Assembly: GCA_034679345.1 (NCBI GenBank)
Contig: JAXDAY010000029.1
Coordinates: 131,012 to 195,011, forward strand
DNA from: JAXDAY01 sp034679345
GTDB lineage: Bacteria > Eisenbacteria > RBG-16-71-46 > CAIMUX01 > VGJL01
Direction: 5' to 3'
DNA length: 64,000 nucleotides
Shown here: positions 26,331 to 35,542 of the stretch, one piece after another
How the letters are laid out: every line of letters begins with the position of its first letter
Position numbering within the stretch: the first letter of the stretch is position 1
Notes under the pieces: model-generated
Told to the model about the DNA's origin: nothing
Database searches by the model: none
Seen by the model: only the letters and a program-made list of their open reading frames with translations
Made by a program: the position numbers and the translations under genes

Positions 26331-27701
26331 TCAGGCCCGAGGACGGGGGATGGCGGGGATGGGAGGAATGGCGGCCGTGCGCCTCCAGAATGGGGCCAGA
26401 TCGCGCCTCGAGGGAACGGGCAGCGAGGAGGACAGGAATCGCGTGCGGCGCTCCTCGACGATCGGCCGATCGCGGCCATCGGCGCGATCCGTCTCCGTCT
26501 CGCGAGGCGATCGGAACCACGGCGACTCCCTTCCGAGCATCTCCGCGAGTCGATCGAGCCCATCGATCGCCGGGAGGCGCGCCGCGGAAATCCCCGCAGG
26601 GCGTTCGATGGCTTCCTGGATCGCCGCAGCCACGCTCGTTGCGTCGAGGCGAGTTGGATCGATCGAGCGAAGGATGCCGCGCTCCTCCAGGAGGCGGGCG
26701 CGAATCGACTGCTCCATGCGCGGATAGGTCCGCGGCAGGACGAGGGCAGAGCGCGCATGCGAGAAGATCTCGCAACAGGTGTTGTATCCGGCCATGGCGA
26801 TGGTGAGATCCGCCCCGGACATCCGTCGGGGGAGATCGGGAACGAACTCGTGGAATCCGGCTCGAATCCCCGCGCAGAGCCGGGCGACCGATCTTCGCTC
26901 CTCATGGTCCATCAAGGGTCCGGTGACGACCTCCACTTGAACCTCGGCGCTTCGATCCCTGAGCCAGCCTCGCAGGAGCTGCGCCAACGCCTCGGTCGCC
27001 GCGGTGAGGAACTCCGCGCCGTCGCCCCCTCCGCCGGCGGACAGGAGGATCCGCGCGGGTCCAGCTCCGCGACGCTGCCCCGGGGGCAGATGCCTCGGGC
27101 TTGGCGCGGCATAGCCGACGTGGGACGTCTTGTCCTCGGGGAGGCCGTAGGCCGCCACGCTGTCCCACACCGACCGATCGCCCAGCACGAAGATCCGGTC
27201 GTAGTGGCTATGCAATAGATCGCCGCTCCCGTCACGCCGCCACTGCTCGCGGATCACGAGGGGATCGTCGAGGATGTCCCTCAGGTTCAGCACGAGATAG
27301 GGACGGGGGCGCATGGTATGAAGCGCCCGCAGCGTCGGCAGCACCTCGCCTTTCATCCCGAGCGGCACGTTGTCCACCATGAAGACATGGGGACGGAACG
27401 CCTCTGCCGTGCCCAAGATCAAGTCCCGCCGGAGCTTCTTGATCTGGCTGAAGCGGATCCCGAGCTCGCGGGCCCTGTACTCCTGCGGGCCGGACTTCAC
27501 CACCGAAGGCAGCTTCACCAGGTCTGCGCCCGGAGGGAGCTGGAAGTAGGGCGCGACGGGGGAGCCCGAGAGGATCAAGACCGATGTCTGTGGATGCCGC
27601 TCCCGGATCGCCCGGGCGATCCGTACCGTTCGCGTCAGGTGGCCGAGACCGTAGGTGTCGTGCGAGTACATGAGCACCCGCACTGTATCAACGCGATGCA
27701 T
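26331..27701 (-). CDS. GT-B glycosyltransferase, MurG/COG4671-like
   Basis: 456 residues from ATG 27701, preceded by GGAGGAGCAAGTC. The N-terminus VLMYSHDTYGLGHLTRTVRIA with a GHLTR loop is typical of predicted glycosyltransferases of the COG4671 and MurG-like group. The C-terminal domain has ILLSAGGGGDGAEFL and ADLTIAMAGYNTCCEI plus ALVLPRTYPRMEQSIRARLL, the nucleotide-sugar-binding region. It is the first gene of the eleven-kilobase glycan operon (27.7 to 16.3 kb on the minus strand). The last ~50 residues are a low-complexity Arg/Pro tail. Confidence 0.85.
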   Translation of the reverse strand: MHRVDTVRVLMYSHDTYGLGHLTRTVRIARAIRERHPQTSVLILSGSPVAPYFQLPPGADLVKLPSVVKSGPQEYRARELGIRFSQIKKLRRDLILGTAEAFRPHVFMVDNVPLGMKGEVLPTLRALHTMRPRPYLVLNLRDILDDPLVIREQWRRDGSGDLLHSHYDRIFVLGDRSVWDSVAAYGLPEDKTSHVGYAAPSPRHLPPGQRRGAGPARILLSAGGGGDGAEFLTAATEALAQLLRGWLRDRSAEVQVEVVTGPLMDHEERRSVARLCAGIRAGFHEFVPDLPRRMSGADLTIAMAGYNTCCEIFSHARSALVLPRTYPRMEQSIRARLLEERGILRSIDPTRLDATSVAAAIQEAIERPAGISAARLPAIDGLDRLAEMLGRESPWFRSPRETETDRADGRDRPIVEERRTRFLSSSLPVPSRRDLAPFWRRTAAIPPIPAIPRPRA

Positions 27702-27862
27702 GACTTGCTCCTCCAGGGATCCGCCTCGAGGATAGGGTCGCGTGAAGTCCCCAATTGATACCCATGAAGCATATGAAAATCCATAGGATCTCGGAACCTC
27801 TTGCATCCCTTCATGTAGCCGCGATTCTCCATGGCCCGGCGGCCTATGGTACGCTGCGAGTC

Positions 27863-28513
27863 ATGGCCGACCGACAATCCTCCAGCGCGCCTCGATCGAG
27901 AGGCGCCAGACCCCCGGTATCCATCTGGAAGGCCGTGGACGCGGATCGCCTGGTTGCCGGCTGCCTCGAGAACTCCCCGGGGGCGTGGGAGGAGTTCATC
28001 CGCCGCTACGGCAATCTGATCTACTCGACGCTCATGCGGCTGGGTCTGGATCCGGACGCCCGTGAGGAGAGCTTCCAGAGCGCCGCGGTCGCGATCTACC
28101 GGTCCATGCCGCGCCTGCGCGACTCGGGTCGTCTCGTGCCCTGGATCATCCGCATCGCCTATCGCCAGGGGGTTGATCAGATCCGATCGCGCACAAGGAG
28201 CAAGGAGACTCCCCTTGACGCTCTCACGGAGTCGAGCCTGCACCGGGAGGCGATGCCCCTGGGGGACGAAGCGGATCCGCCGGACGAGCTGCGGGTGCGC
28301 CTGGAGCGGGCCCAGCTGGCCGCCGAGATCCTCGAGGGGCTCGGTGAGCGCTGCCGGCGGCTGCTGACCATGCTCTTCTGTGAGCGTCCTGCTCCCGCGT
28401 ACGGGGAGATCGCCCGGAGAGAGGGGATTCCTCCCGGCAGCATCGGCCCCACCCGCGCCCGGTGCCTGGAGAAGGCCCGGCACCTCGCCGCCGGCTGGGG
28501 CCGGCTCGGCTGA
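27863..28513 (+). CDS. RNA polymerase sigma factor (ECF type)
   Basis: 216 residues from ATG 27863. Region 2 is visible as CLENSPGAWEEFIRRYGNLIYSTL with SFQSAAVAIYRSM..LRDSGRLVPWIIRIAYRQGVDQIR, and region 4 as YGEIARREGIPPGSIGPTRARCLEKAR, a helix-turn-helix. The 2.2 motif is divergent and no anti-sigma gene is adjacent. A TATGGT (27845-27850) ends twelve bases before the ATG and there is no ribosome site, so the message may be nearly leaderless. The neighbouring subtilase and glycan operon are candidate regulon members. Confidence 0.82.
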   Translation: MADRQSSSAPRSRGARPPVSIWKAVDADRLVAGCLENSPGAWEEFIRRYGNLIYSTLMRLGLDPDAREESFQSAAVAIYRSMPRLRDSGRLVPWIIRIAYRQGVDQIRSRTRSKETPLDALTESSLHREAMPLGDEADPPDELRVRLERAQLAAEILEGLGERCRRLLTMLFCERPAPAYGEIARREGIPPGSIGPTRARCLEKARHLAAGWGRLG

Positions 28514-28563
28514 CGCTCGGGCCACGGGACCCGGTCCCGGATCGCCTCGCCCTCGCTTCACGG

Positions 28564-28593
28564 TTGCGGAGTCCGCCCGCGGGGTAGTAAGAT
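28564..28593 (+). promoter_or_regulatory. Promoter for the subtilase gene
   Basis: TTGCGG and TAAGAT are 18 bases apart, 34 bases before the ATG at 28628. Confidence 0.4.
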
Positions 28594-28627
28594 CACATGT
28601 GCACTTTGATTAGGGGGCTGAATAATC

Positions 28628-30163
28628 ATGGCTCTGCGGTCGCACCGCAATAAATCGTCGTTACGACGCTTCGTCATCTGGGCTTGGCTGCCGCTGTCGC
28701 TTGCCGTCGGACGCTCAGGCGCGGAAGAGTATCTCCCCGGCGTTCTCCATGTGGAGCTCGTCCCCGGCGCCAGCATCGATCTCCTGAACGACCGCTATGG
28801 CTCGACGAGCATCGACTCCTTGCCTCCCCTCTACCAGATCTCCGTTCCGGAGGGGGAGACGGAGGCCTCGTTCCTCCTGCTGCTGCTCGCGGATCCGGAT
28901 GTCGCTGACGCGGAGTACTCCTGGGAGAGCGAGACGCCGGAGGGGATCCGGCAGATGGTCGTCACCGCCGTCGGAGCGACGATCGAGGATTACCTCGACC
29001 AAGGAGTCGCCGAGCGTCTGCGCCTGGCCGACGCGCATGCTCACGCGCGCGGGGAGGGAATCCTCATCGCGGTGATCGACACCGGTGTCCTGGCATCGCA
29101 TCCCGCGCTGCAGGACGCGATCGTCCCGGGCGGTTGGGACTTCGTCGATGACGACTCCGATCCGGCCGACTCTGCCGACGGGATCGACAACGACGACGAC
29201 GGACTCACCGACGAAGGCGCGGGGCATGGAACGATGGTGGCAGGAATCATCCACCTCGTGGCTCCGGAGGCAAGGCTCCTGCCGATCCGCGTGCTCGACG
29301 ACGAGGGGCAGTCGACCACGTTCATGGTTGCCCGGGCGATCCGCTACGCGCTGGACCAGGGAGCGGATCTGGTCAACCTGAGCCTCGGGTTGACGGAGCA
29401 ATCCTCCGTCATCGACAACGAGATCGAGCCGACGGAGGACACGAGCGTCGGGCTGGCCTCCGGCGCCGGAAACCTCGGGAGCGAGGATCCGGAGTACTAT
29501 CCGGCCGGCGACTCACGCGTTCTCTCCATCGCCGCGGTCGACTCGATGGACATCAAGGCCGACTTCTCGAGTTGGCACTCCAGCGTGGACGTCTCCGCGC
29601 CGGGGCAGGGGATCCTTGCGCCGTATCACGACGGCGGTTACGCGGTCGGAGCGGGGACCTCGTTCGCCACGGCGTTCGTCACCGGCATCGCGGCGCTGCT
29701 CCAGAGTATCGACCCGAACCTGAACCAGGATGACCTCTACGACTTGGTCGAGCTCGGCACCGTGCCGATCGACGATCTCCCCGGAAACGAGCCGTACGAG
29801 GGAGAGCTCGGTTCGGGACGTGTGGACGCCTTCGAGGCCGTGCTGACCCTGCTCCCCACGGCCGCCGCCGGTGACCGGCTGCATGATCGGACACCGCGAC
29901 TGGTCATCTCACCTAATCCGGCGCCCGCCGGCCGGACGATCAACCTGTCGCTACGCAACGGAGGCGACCGCAACGGCACCGCGATTCTCGTCGACGCCCT
30001 CGGCCGCGAGGCCGGGCGGATCCCCTTGTCCGGCGGAGCGGGGACCTGGACGGGCCGGGACGGGAGCGGGCGAAACCTCCCGGCGGGGCTCTACTTCATC
30101 CGCATCGCGGGCATCTCCGGCGCCGCAGCGAACCTGGGTCGCGTCGTTCTGCTGAAGCCCTAG
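28628..30163 (+). CDS. Secreted S8 subtilisin-like protease with FlgD-like tail
   Basis: 511 residues. Signal peptide (FVIWAWLPLSLAVGRSGA), then a short pro-region (residues about 34-125, with YQISVPEGETEASFLLLL). The catalytic triad of family S8 is complete: Asp151 in AVIDTGVLASH, His200 in GHGTMVAGI, and Ser345 in GTSFATAFVTGIAAL. An Asp-rich insert (DDDSDPADSADGIDNDDDG) between Asp and His probably binds calcium. The final ~85 residues are a FlgD-like tail with ISPNPAPAGRTI and GLYFIRI. The protease is likely exported and surface bound. A promoter-like pair lies just upstream. Confidence 0.9.
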   Translation: MALRSHRNKSSLRRFVIWAWLPLSLAVGRSGAEEYLPGVLHVELVPGASIDLLNDRYGSTSIDSLPPLYQISVPEGETEASFLLLLLADPDVADAEYSWESETPEGIRQMVVTAVGATIEDYLDQGVAERLRLADAHAHARGEGILIAVIDTGVLASHPALQDAIVPGGWDFVDDDSDPADSADGIDNDDDGLTDEGAGHGTMVAGIIHLVAPEARLLPIRVLDDEGQSTTFMVARAIRYALDQGADLVNLSLGLTEQSSVIDNEIEPTEDTSVGLASGAGNLGSEDPEYYPAGDSRVLSIAAVDSMDIKADFSSWHSSVDVSAPGQGILAPYHDGGYAVGAGTSFATAFVTGIAALLQSIDPNLNQDDLYDLVELGTVPIDDLPGNEPYEGELGSGRVDAFEAVLTLLPTAAAGDRLHDRTPRLVISPNPAPAGRTINLSLRNGGDRNGTAILVDALGREAGRIPLSGGAGTWTGRDGSGRNLPAGLYFIRIAGISGAAANLGRVVLLKP

Positions 30164-30289
30164 GACCCCCCCGAAGGAAGCGGGCGGCTTCTCCCACCTT
30201 CCGGTGGTGAACGGCTCTCCGGCTGCCGATAGTTACTTTGGCCAATCTGGCTCGAGCACGAATCGGCGCTGCCCAGGAGACCGCGAAAC

Positions 30290-32053
30290 ATGCAGTCAAT
30301 CGCCCCCGACGAACAAGATCCCCAGGCGCGTCCTGAGGAAACCGGGTTGGACTCCACCCGGCTCGAAGAGATCGCAGCGTGGGTAGTCCAGCTATCCCGC
30401 ACCCTCAAGACCTGCCGGCTCTACGACTCCTCGAACCCCACGGTGCTGCGATTTCGCGAGGACCTGGTCGTCTCGCTCGTCTGGCTCCTGGGGCGGCACG
30501 GTCCATTCGAGGTCGAGATCACCGGAACCGATCTCCTGCTCTCCGGAACCCCCCTATTTCCCGCGAACGCGCGCGACGAGGGGCTCGCCTTCGCATTCTA
30601 TCGGGACGGCGTGCGGGCGGTGCGGTTCCTGCCGGGCATTACGCCGGACGAGGTGGAGGCGCTTCTCGAGGCGCTGCTCCGCCGAGGTCGAGCGGGCGAC
30701 GTCGAAGAAGATGATCTGGTGACGCTGCTCTGGCAGTCGCACCACCCCCATCTGGAGATCGAGTGCGTCAGCCTGGATGGGGAAGTCGACCCGGTCGAGG
30801 AGGGCGCGTCGGCCCAAGAGCCGATCCCGTGGCCGCTCCAAACCTCCAGCCAACCGGACGACGCGGAGTCGGCAGCAGGCCCGGGCGCGATGCCGGATGT
30901 CCTGGCGCCCGAGCCGGAAGGGTTCAATCGATCCGACGACTGGCCGATCGGTGACGAGATCGAGGTGATCGAGGAGGGATTGATCGACCTCGAGGCGCGG
31001 CTGGGAGAAGACGTGGAGCGCTTCCGCGGCGAGTTCGTCTCGGAACGCCGCGACGCACTGCACAAGAGACTCATCGACATCGTGGAGGCGTGCCTATCTG
31101 CCGGCGCGACCGCGGGGGATCGCAAGGAGCTTGACCGACTCCTGCCGCGGGCGGCGCGGGCGGCGCTTTCAGACGGGGACTGGGGTGCGGCGCGCGCCGC
31201 GGTCGAGCTGATCCGCGGATCGAGCGAGGCCGATTCCCTCTTCGAGGATCTCGCGACGCAGCTCGCCTCGTCGGAGATCGCTCGCGAGACAGCCCGTCGG
31301 ATCGATCATCCGTCGGGGGAGATTCCACCCGATCTTCTCGGGACGCTTCGCGTGATGGGCGCTCCCGCGATCCGTTGGGCGGCCGACGTCCTCGGGGAGC
31401 TCCGGCGCGCGCGCGTGCGGGAGCGGTGGATCGCGGCTGTCAAGGATTCGGTGCGCGAGGCGCCGGAGAGGCTGCGGCCGTCGCTGGGCGCGGATGGGGA
31501 AGCCTGGACCAAGAGCGCCGTCGAGCTCCTCGGGGCGGCCGGCGGTCCGGCCGTGGTCCCGATGCTCGAGCTCGCCGCGGACGCGTCCGACCCCGTCGTG
31601 CGCCAATCGGTTGTGGAGGCGTTGGGGGGAATCGAGACCGCGCCGGCGCGCCGACTGCTCGCCCGCTTCCTCGACGCGCCGGAGTCCCGGCTCTTCTGCG
31701 CGGCGCTCCAGAGGCTCTCACAGGCGCCGGACCTCGAGCTGGTCGTCCGCCTTCAGACGCGGATCCAGTCGGCGGAGTTCGACTCGCGTCCGGCTGGCGA
31801 GCGCCGGCTCGTCTTCTCCGTGCTGGCCTCTTGCGCCACGGAGGAGACGGTGGAGTTCCTCGACGGGGAGCTCCACCGGGGCGGCTGGCTCTCGCGACCG
31901 AACGAGAATCGGCTGCAGTCGGTCGCCCGATGCCTCGCGAGGATCGGCACGGAGAGGGCGCGCGCCGTCCTCCAGAAGGGAGCTGGATCGCGCAAGCCGG
32001 CAGTCCGCCGCGCCTGCAGCGGGGCGATGGGGGGAGGAGACGCGCATGCCTGA
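30290..32053 (+). CDS. HEAT-repeat protein sharing an N-terminal domain with the HD-GYP protein next door
   Basis: 587 residues. Residues about 20-150 (TLKTCRLYDSSNPTVLRFRE, EITGTDLLLSGTPLF, ITPDEVEALLEAL) form a domain that recurs at the start of the next protein. From about 400 the sequence is HEAT-like (AVELLGAAGGPAVVPMLELAADASDPVVRQSVVEALGG-type helical pairs), ending near RKPAVRRACSGAMGG. The linker between is acidic and low complexity. The gene ends with an 8-base overlap with the HD-GYP start, so both are co-translated and probably act together. No enzymatic motif is visible; a scaffold in signalling is inferred. Confidence 0.75.
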   Translation: MQSIAPDEQDPQARPEETGLDSTRLEEIAAWVVQLSRTLKTCRLYDSSNPTVLRFREDLVVSLVWLLGRHGPFEVEITGTDLLLSGTPLFPANARDEGLAFAFYRDGVRAVRFLPGITPDEVEALLEALLRRGRAGDVEEDDLVTLLWQSHHPHLEIECVSLDGEVDPVEEGASAQEPIPWPLQTSSQPDDAESAAGPGAMPDVLAPEPEGFNRSDDWPIGDEIEVIEEGLIDLEARLGEDVERFRGEFVSERRDALHKRLIDIVEACLSAGATAGDRKELDRLLPRAARAALSDGDWGAARAAVELIRGSSEADSLFEDLATQLASSEIARETARRIDHPSGEIPPDLLGTLRVMGAPAIRWAADVLGELRRARVRERWIAAVKDSVREAPERLRPSLGADGEAWTKSAVELLGAAGGPAVVPMLELAADASDPVVRQSVVEALGGIETAPARRLLARFLDAPESRLFCAALQRLSQAPDLELVVRLQTRIQSAEFDSRPAGERRLVFSVLASCATEETVEFLDGELHRGGWLSRPNENRLQSVARCLARIGTERARAVLQKGAGSRKPAVRRACSGAMGGGDAHA

Positions 32054-33482
32054 GATCACCGCACGAATGGAGACCCCCCATCGGAGCGAGGAGTGGATCA
32101 CGGAGGAGGACGCGCACGCCTTCATGGTGCGTTTCCTGGCGCTTCTGAGAACCACGAGAACTCACGAGTCGACCAACGAGGCCTTCCGCAGGCCGGTCCG
32201 GGAGCTGATGGGGCTCTTGCGGGGGTGGTTCGAGGAATCGGAGGAGATCCTCCTGGTCGCCCGCTCCGGGCATCTCTACATCGGCCCGACGCGGGTCCGC
32301 GTCCGCTCATCGATGCTCTCCGCGCAGCGCGCGCTCATGGAAGAGCTCAAGACCCGCGGACTCTCGGGCATCCGATTCCACCGCGAGATCGAGGAGGAGG
32401 GGCTCGTCCAGTTCGTCGGCCTGCTGGAATCCGCCCAGGGGGATGAGGCGGCATCCCGTTTCGCCGCCGCATGGGAGAAGGACGAGGTGCCGGGGATCTG
32501 TCCCGTTCCCGGGAGCCCCGGGGACTCGGCGAGGAACGAGCGCCCCGGGGAGAGGGAGCGAGCCCGGAGGCTCTTCGAACACGCGATCGCCGGAACGCGG
32601 CGGATCCTCATCAAGGCGCAGGAGACCGGACGCCCGGATCTCCGCCAGGCGAAGCGTCTCGTTCAGCCGGTCGTCGACACGATCCTCCAGCACGAGTACT
32701 CGATCGTGGGCCTGACAGCCCTCAAGAGCCACGACAGCTACACGTGCGCCCACTCGCTGAACGTGAGCATCCTTGCAGTCGGGATGGGCCAGGCGGTCGG
32801 CCTACCGCGCCAGGCCCTCGCCGATCTCGGCGTCGCCGCCTTGCTCCACGACATCGGCAAGGTCGCGATCCCCGGTGAGATCCTTCGCAAGCCGGGGACT
32901 CTAACGCCCGAAGAGTGGGATCTCATCCGGCGACATCCGATCGAGGGGGTCCGCGCGCTGTCCAGGATTCAGGGGCTCTCGGCCCTCGCGCTGGACGCGA
33001 TGCGCGTCTGCCTCGAACATCACATGAACGTCGACGCCACCGGCTATCCTCCCATCCGGGGAGGCTGGAGGCAGTCGACGGCATCGAGGATCACCGCCGT
33101 CGCCGATTTCTTCGACGCCGTCACGGCGCATCGCGCCTACCGGCCGCGGCCCTGGTCGCCGTTCGAGGCGTTGACCTTCCTCATGGGGCCGATGCAGCAG
33201 ATCTTCGATCCCGCGGTGCGGTGGGCGCTCGTCCGGACGGTCGGTCTCTATCCGGCGGGGACGGTTCTTCGAACGCGCTCGGGCCATGTCGTCCTCGCGA
33301 TCGCGCCGAATGGAGGCGATCCGCGCCGTCCGACCTGCCAGCTCGTGCTGCGCCCCGATGGGTCGATTGCGCCCGAGGAGGATCCGGAGATCTGGGATCC
33401 CATGCCGCCCGAGGAACAAGTCGTGGCCGTCGTGCCTCCGGAGGAATGCGGGATCGACACGTCGGAGCGGCTCGCCGCCTAG
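32046..33482 (+). CDS. HD-GYP domain phosphohydrolase (cyclic-di-GMP phosphodiesterase candidate)
   Basis: 478 residues from ATG 32046, overlapping the HEAT gene by 8 bases. After the shared N-terminal domain (about 15-130), the HD-GYP core shows HSLNVS, LLHDIGKVAIP (His268, Asp269), RRHPIEG, LEHHMNVDATGYP and AVADFFDAVTAHRAYRP, all in the family order. The canonical GYP is kept as TGYP. Such enzymes hydrolyse c-di-GMP, so a motility/adhesion or surface-polymer switch is plausible given the neighbouring surface genes. It converges on the FIST gene with a 4-base overlap. Confidence 0.85.
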   Translation: MPEITARMETPHRSEEWITEEDAHAFMVRFLALLRTTRTHESTNEAFRRPVRELMGLLRGWFEESEEILLVARSGHLYIGPTRVRVRSSMLSAQRALMEELKTRGLSGIRFHREIEEEGLVQFVGLLESAQGDEAASRFAAAWEKDEVPGICPVPGSPGDSARNERPGERERARRLFEHAIAGTRRILIKAQETGRPDLRQAKRLVQPVVDTILQHEYSIVGLTALKSHDSYTCAHSLNVSILAVGMGQAVGLPRQALADLGVAALLHDIGKVAIPGEILRKPGTLTPEEWDLIRRHPIEGVRALSRIQGLSALALDAMRVCLEHHMNVDATGYPPIRGGWRQSTASRITAVADFFDAVTAHRAYRPRPWSPFEALTFLMGPMQQIFDPAVRWALVRTVGLYPAGTVLRTRSGHVVLAIAPNGGDPRRPTCQLVLRPDGSIAPEEDPEIWDPMPPEEQVVAVVPPEECGIDTSERLAA

Positions 33483-34642
33483 CGGAAGAGCGCCAGGCTC
33501 GCAGTGTGGCCGTGGAGGAAGTTGCGTCCTCCCACGGGGCCGATCTCGCCCGCGCAGAAGAAGCCCGCGAGCGGAAACTCGCCCAGCACGGCCCGGATGA
33601 GGCGCAAATCGCCGTCGGGTTCGTCGTAGAGGCGCCGCCCCCTCGCATTGCACGAGAAGAGCAGCCCTCCCCGCGGGACGCCGAACACGGTCTGCGGCGT
33701 CAATAGAAGCTCGAAATCCTCCCGGGCCGTGCGCGCGTCCCGGAGATGGAAGCGGATGCGCTCCTCCACCTCGATCGCGTCGGCGACGGCCATCGCCCCG
33801 GTCTGACGGTCGATTCCCATGACTCCGCGGATGAGGAAACCCCCTCTTCCGAGCTCCTCCGGCCCCGTGCGGATCGACCGGCCGACGAAGAGGCCGTTTC
33901 GCAGCAGATTCCGGTCGCGCGAGGGGAGGGCCTCGACGATCTCCTCGATCATCTCGAGTGGAGGCCGCCCGTCGAGCTCCTGGATCAGATTCTCTCGTGA
34001 GCCGGTCACCGTGAGGGTCGGCCCGAACGGGCGACATCCCTGGGAGACGACAGTGTCGACCTCGATCGATCCGCTGAAGGCGAGGGCGACCGCCCCCTCC
34101 CGCTCGACTCGATCATCGATCATGAGGATCGTTTCACCGGGTCCTCGGGCGCCGCTTGCCATCCCGCCGGCCACGGGCATCTTGGGCGAGAGAGTCGTGA
34201 AGGTCTCCAGCGCCGCCTCGACCGAGCTCGAGTAGGGATCGCCGAGGAGCAGGAGAAGGCGCGACGAGCCGTCCCGAACCGCCGTGGGGAGGAGGGGCTC
34301 AAGTTCCCGCGCAGGACGGGTCATGTCGCGCGGCGCGAGGAATGCCGACTCGAGCCGCACGCCCGGCAGCCGGGCCCCCATCGCGGTCAACGCAGGCCGC
34401 TCCTCATACTCGTGCTCTCCGCCGATCACCCCCTCGCCCATGCAGCCGATGAACGCGGCGGGTCGAAGGGCGCCTCGAAGCGTCGTTGCGAGCTTCTCGA
34501 TCTGTTGCGCGTGATGCCTGGAGAAGAAGACCACGAGGAGATCGATCCCCCCATCGCCCGGCTCCATCTCCAGGCCGCGCGCGATCTCCCGAGTCGCTTC
34601 GGACGGATCGGTGTGGGTCGTGACCGCTGCTGCAAACTCCAT
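33479..34642 (-). CDS. FIST-domain sensory protein
   Basis: 387 residues from ATG 34642, preceded by AGGAGGGG. FIST_N is seen as DLLVVFFSRHHAQQIEKL and AAFIGCMGEGVIGGEHEYEE, followed by VRLESAFL. FIST_C is seen as GGFLIRGVMGIDRQTGAM, NARGRRLYDEPDGD and the conserved terminal LAGFFCAGEIGPVGGRNFLHGHTASLALF. FIST proteins are cytoplasmic ligand-binding sensors thought to recognise small molecules such as amino acids; here no output domain is fused. Position tail-to-tail with HD-GYP suggests a shared signalling role by proximity only. Confidence 0.9.
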   Translation of the reverse strand: MEFAAAVTTHTDPSEATREIARGLEMEPGDGGIDLLVVFFSRHHAQQIEKLATTLRGALRPAAFIGCMGEGVIGGEHEYEERPALTAMGARLPGVRLESAFLAPRDMTRPARELEPLLPTAVRDGSSRLLLLLGDPYSSSVEAALETFTTLSPKMPVAGGMASGARGPGETILMIDDRVEREGAVALAFSGSIEVDTVVSQGCRPFGPTLTVTGSRENLIQELDGRPPLEMIEEIVEALPSRDRNLLRNGLFVGRSIRTGPEELGRGGFLIRGVMGIDRQTGAMAVADAIEVEERIRFHLRDARTAREDFELLLTPQTVFGVPRGGLLFSCNARGRRLYDEPDGDLRLIRAVLGEFPLAGFFCAGEIGPVGGRNFLHGHTASLALFR

Positions 34643-34719
34643 CGAGACCCCTCCTGGCCGACCCCACAGGCTACAGATCGGCCGGCGGCGACGGTAGGGT
34701 CGTTCGCGTGAAGCCGAAC

Positions 34720-34748
34720 TCGCCCTCGAATGCCGGCCGACCTAGAAT
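34720..34748 (+). promoter_or_regulatory. Promoter that decides the start of the UbiE-type gene
   Basis: TCGCCC and TAGAAT are 17 bases apart. The -10 overlaps the ATG at 34747 and lies downstream of GTG 34708, so the first start usable by this promoter is ATG 34765. Confidence 0.5.
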
Positions 34749-34764
34749 GGATCGCGTGGGCGGT

Positions 34765-35499
34765 ATGAGCGGCAAGTGGGATCGAGTGCTCCCGGGCAAT
34801 CGCTGGCGCGAGCGCCGGGAGGCGTTGCGTGAGCTCTTCGAGGGGATCGCGCCCTCCTACGACCGCCTGAACCGGTGGCTCAGCCTCGGAATCGATCGGA
34901 GCTGGCGCAGAAGGACGACGCAGGAGGTCCTCATCGATCACCGCGGAGGATGGATCCTCGATCTAGCTTCAGGGACCGGAGATCAGGCAGCCGACATGAT
35001 GAGGAGTGATGGCGTGCGCGTCGTTCGCCTCGACCTCTCGGACCTGCTGCTGCGGCGGGCCGTCTCCAAGCTGCCCGCCTCGGGCATGGCTCCCGCGATC
35101 GTCGCCGAAATGGAGAGGCTCCCGATTCGCCCCGGCAGCCTGGATGCCGTGACGATGGCCTTCGCACTGCGGCATGTGGAGAGCTTCGAAGTCCTACTGG
35201 GGGCGTGCGCCTTGGCGCTCCGTCCGGGCGGCCGCCTGGCGTTCGTCGATATGTCGCTTCCCGAGAAGGGTCTTCTCGCCAAGCTCTATCGCTTCTATTT
35301 CCGCTCGTGCCTGCCTCGCCTCGCCGTCGTATTCGGCGGAGACCGGCGCGCTTACGAGATCATGGTGCGCTCCGTGGAGTCGTTCCCGGGCTGGGATGGC
35401 CTCGCCTCGGCCGCCCGGGCGGCGGGATTTTCGGGGATTCGAGCAATCCGCCTGACCGGGGGAGCGGCGACGCTTTTCGTGGCGCAAAGGCCGGTCTGA
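34765..35499 (+). CDS. UbiE/MenG-type quinone C-methyltransferase
   Basis: 244 residues if translation begins at ATG 34765. The SAM-binding loop WILDLASGTGDQA and the UbiE signature motifs are visible: LFEGIAPSYDRLNRWLSLGIDRSWRR at the start, MAFALRHVES in the core, and LRPGGRLAFVDMSLPEKG late. It would methylate demethylmenaquinone (or ubiquinone ring) in the last steps of quinone synthesis; which quinone depends on genes outside the window. It stands alone between FIST and a convergent pair of oxidoreductases. Confidence 0.87.
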   Translation: MSGKWDRVLPGNRWRERREALRELFEGIAPSYDRLNRWLSLGIDRSWRRRTTQEVLIDHRGGWILDLASGTGDQAADMMRSDGVRVVRLDLSDLLLRRAVSKLPASGMAPAIVAEMERLPIRPGSLDAVTMAFALRHVESFEVLLGACALALRPGGRLAFVDMSLPEKGLLAKLYRFYFRSCLPRLAVVFGGDRRAYEIMVRSVESFPGWDGLASAARAAGFSGIRAIRLTGGAATLFVAQRPV

Positions 35500-35542
35500 G
35501 GGGACCGTCGAAGCTGATGCCTGGATCGGCCGCACCGAGAGC

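Noticed and set aside
34708..34764. Earlier starts of the UbiE-type gene at 34708 and 34747
   Set aside because: GTG 34708 lies upstream of the promoter and ATG 34747 inside the -10; neither has a ribosome site. ATG 34765 is not certain either.
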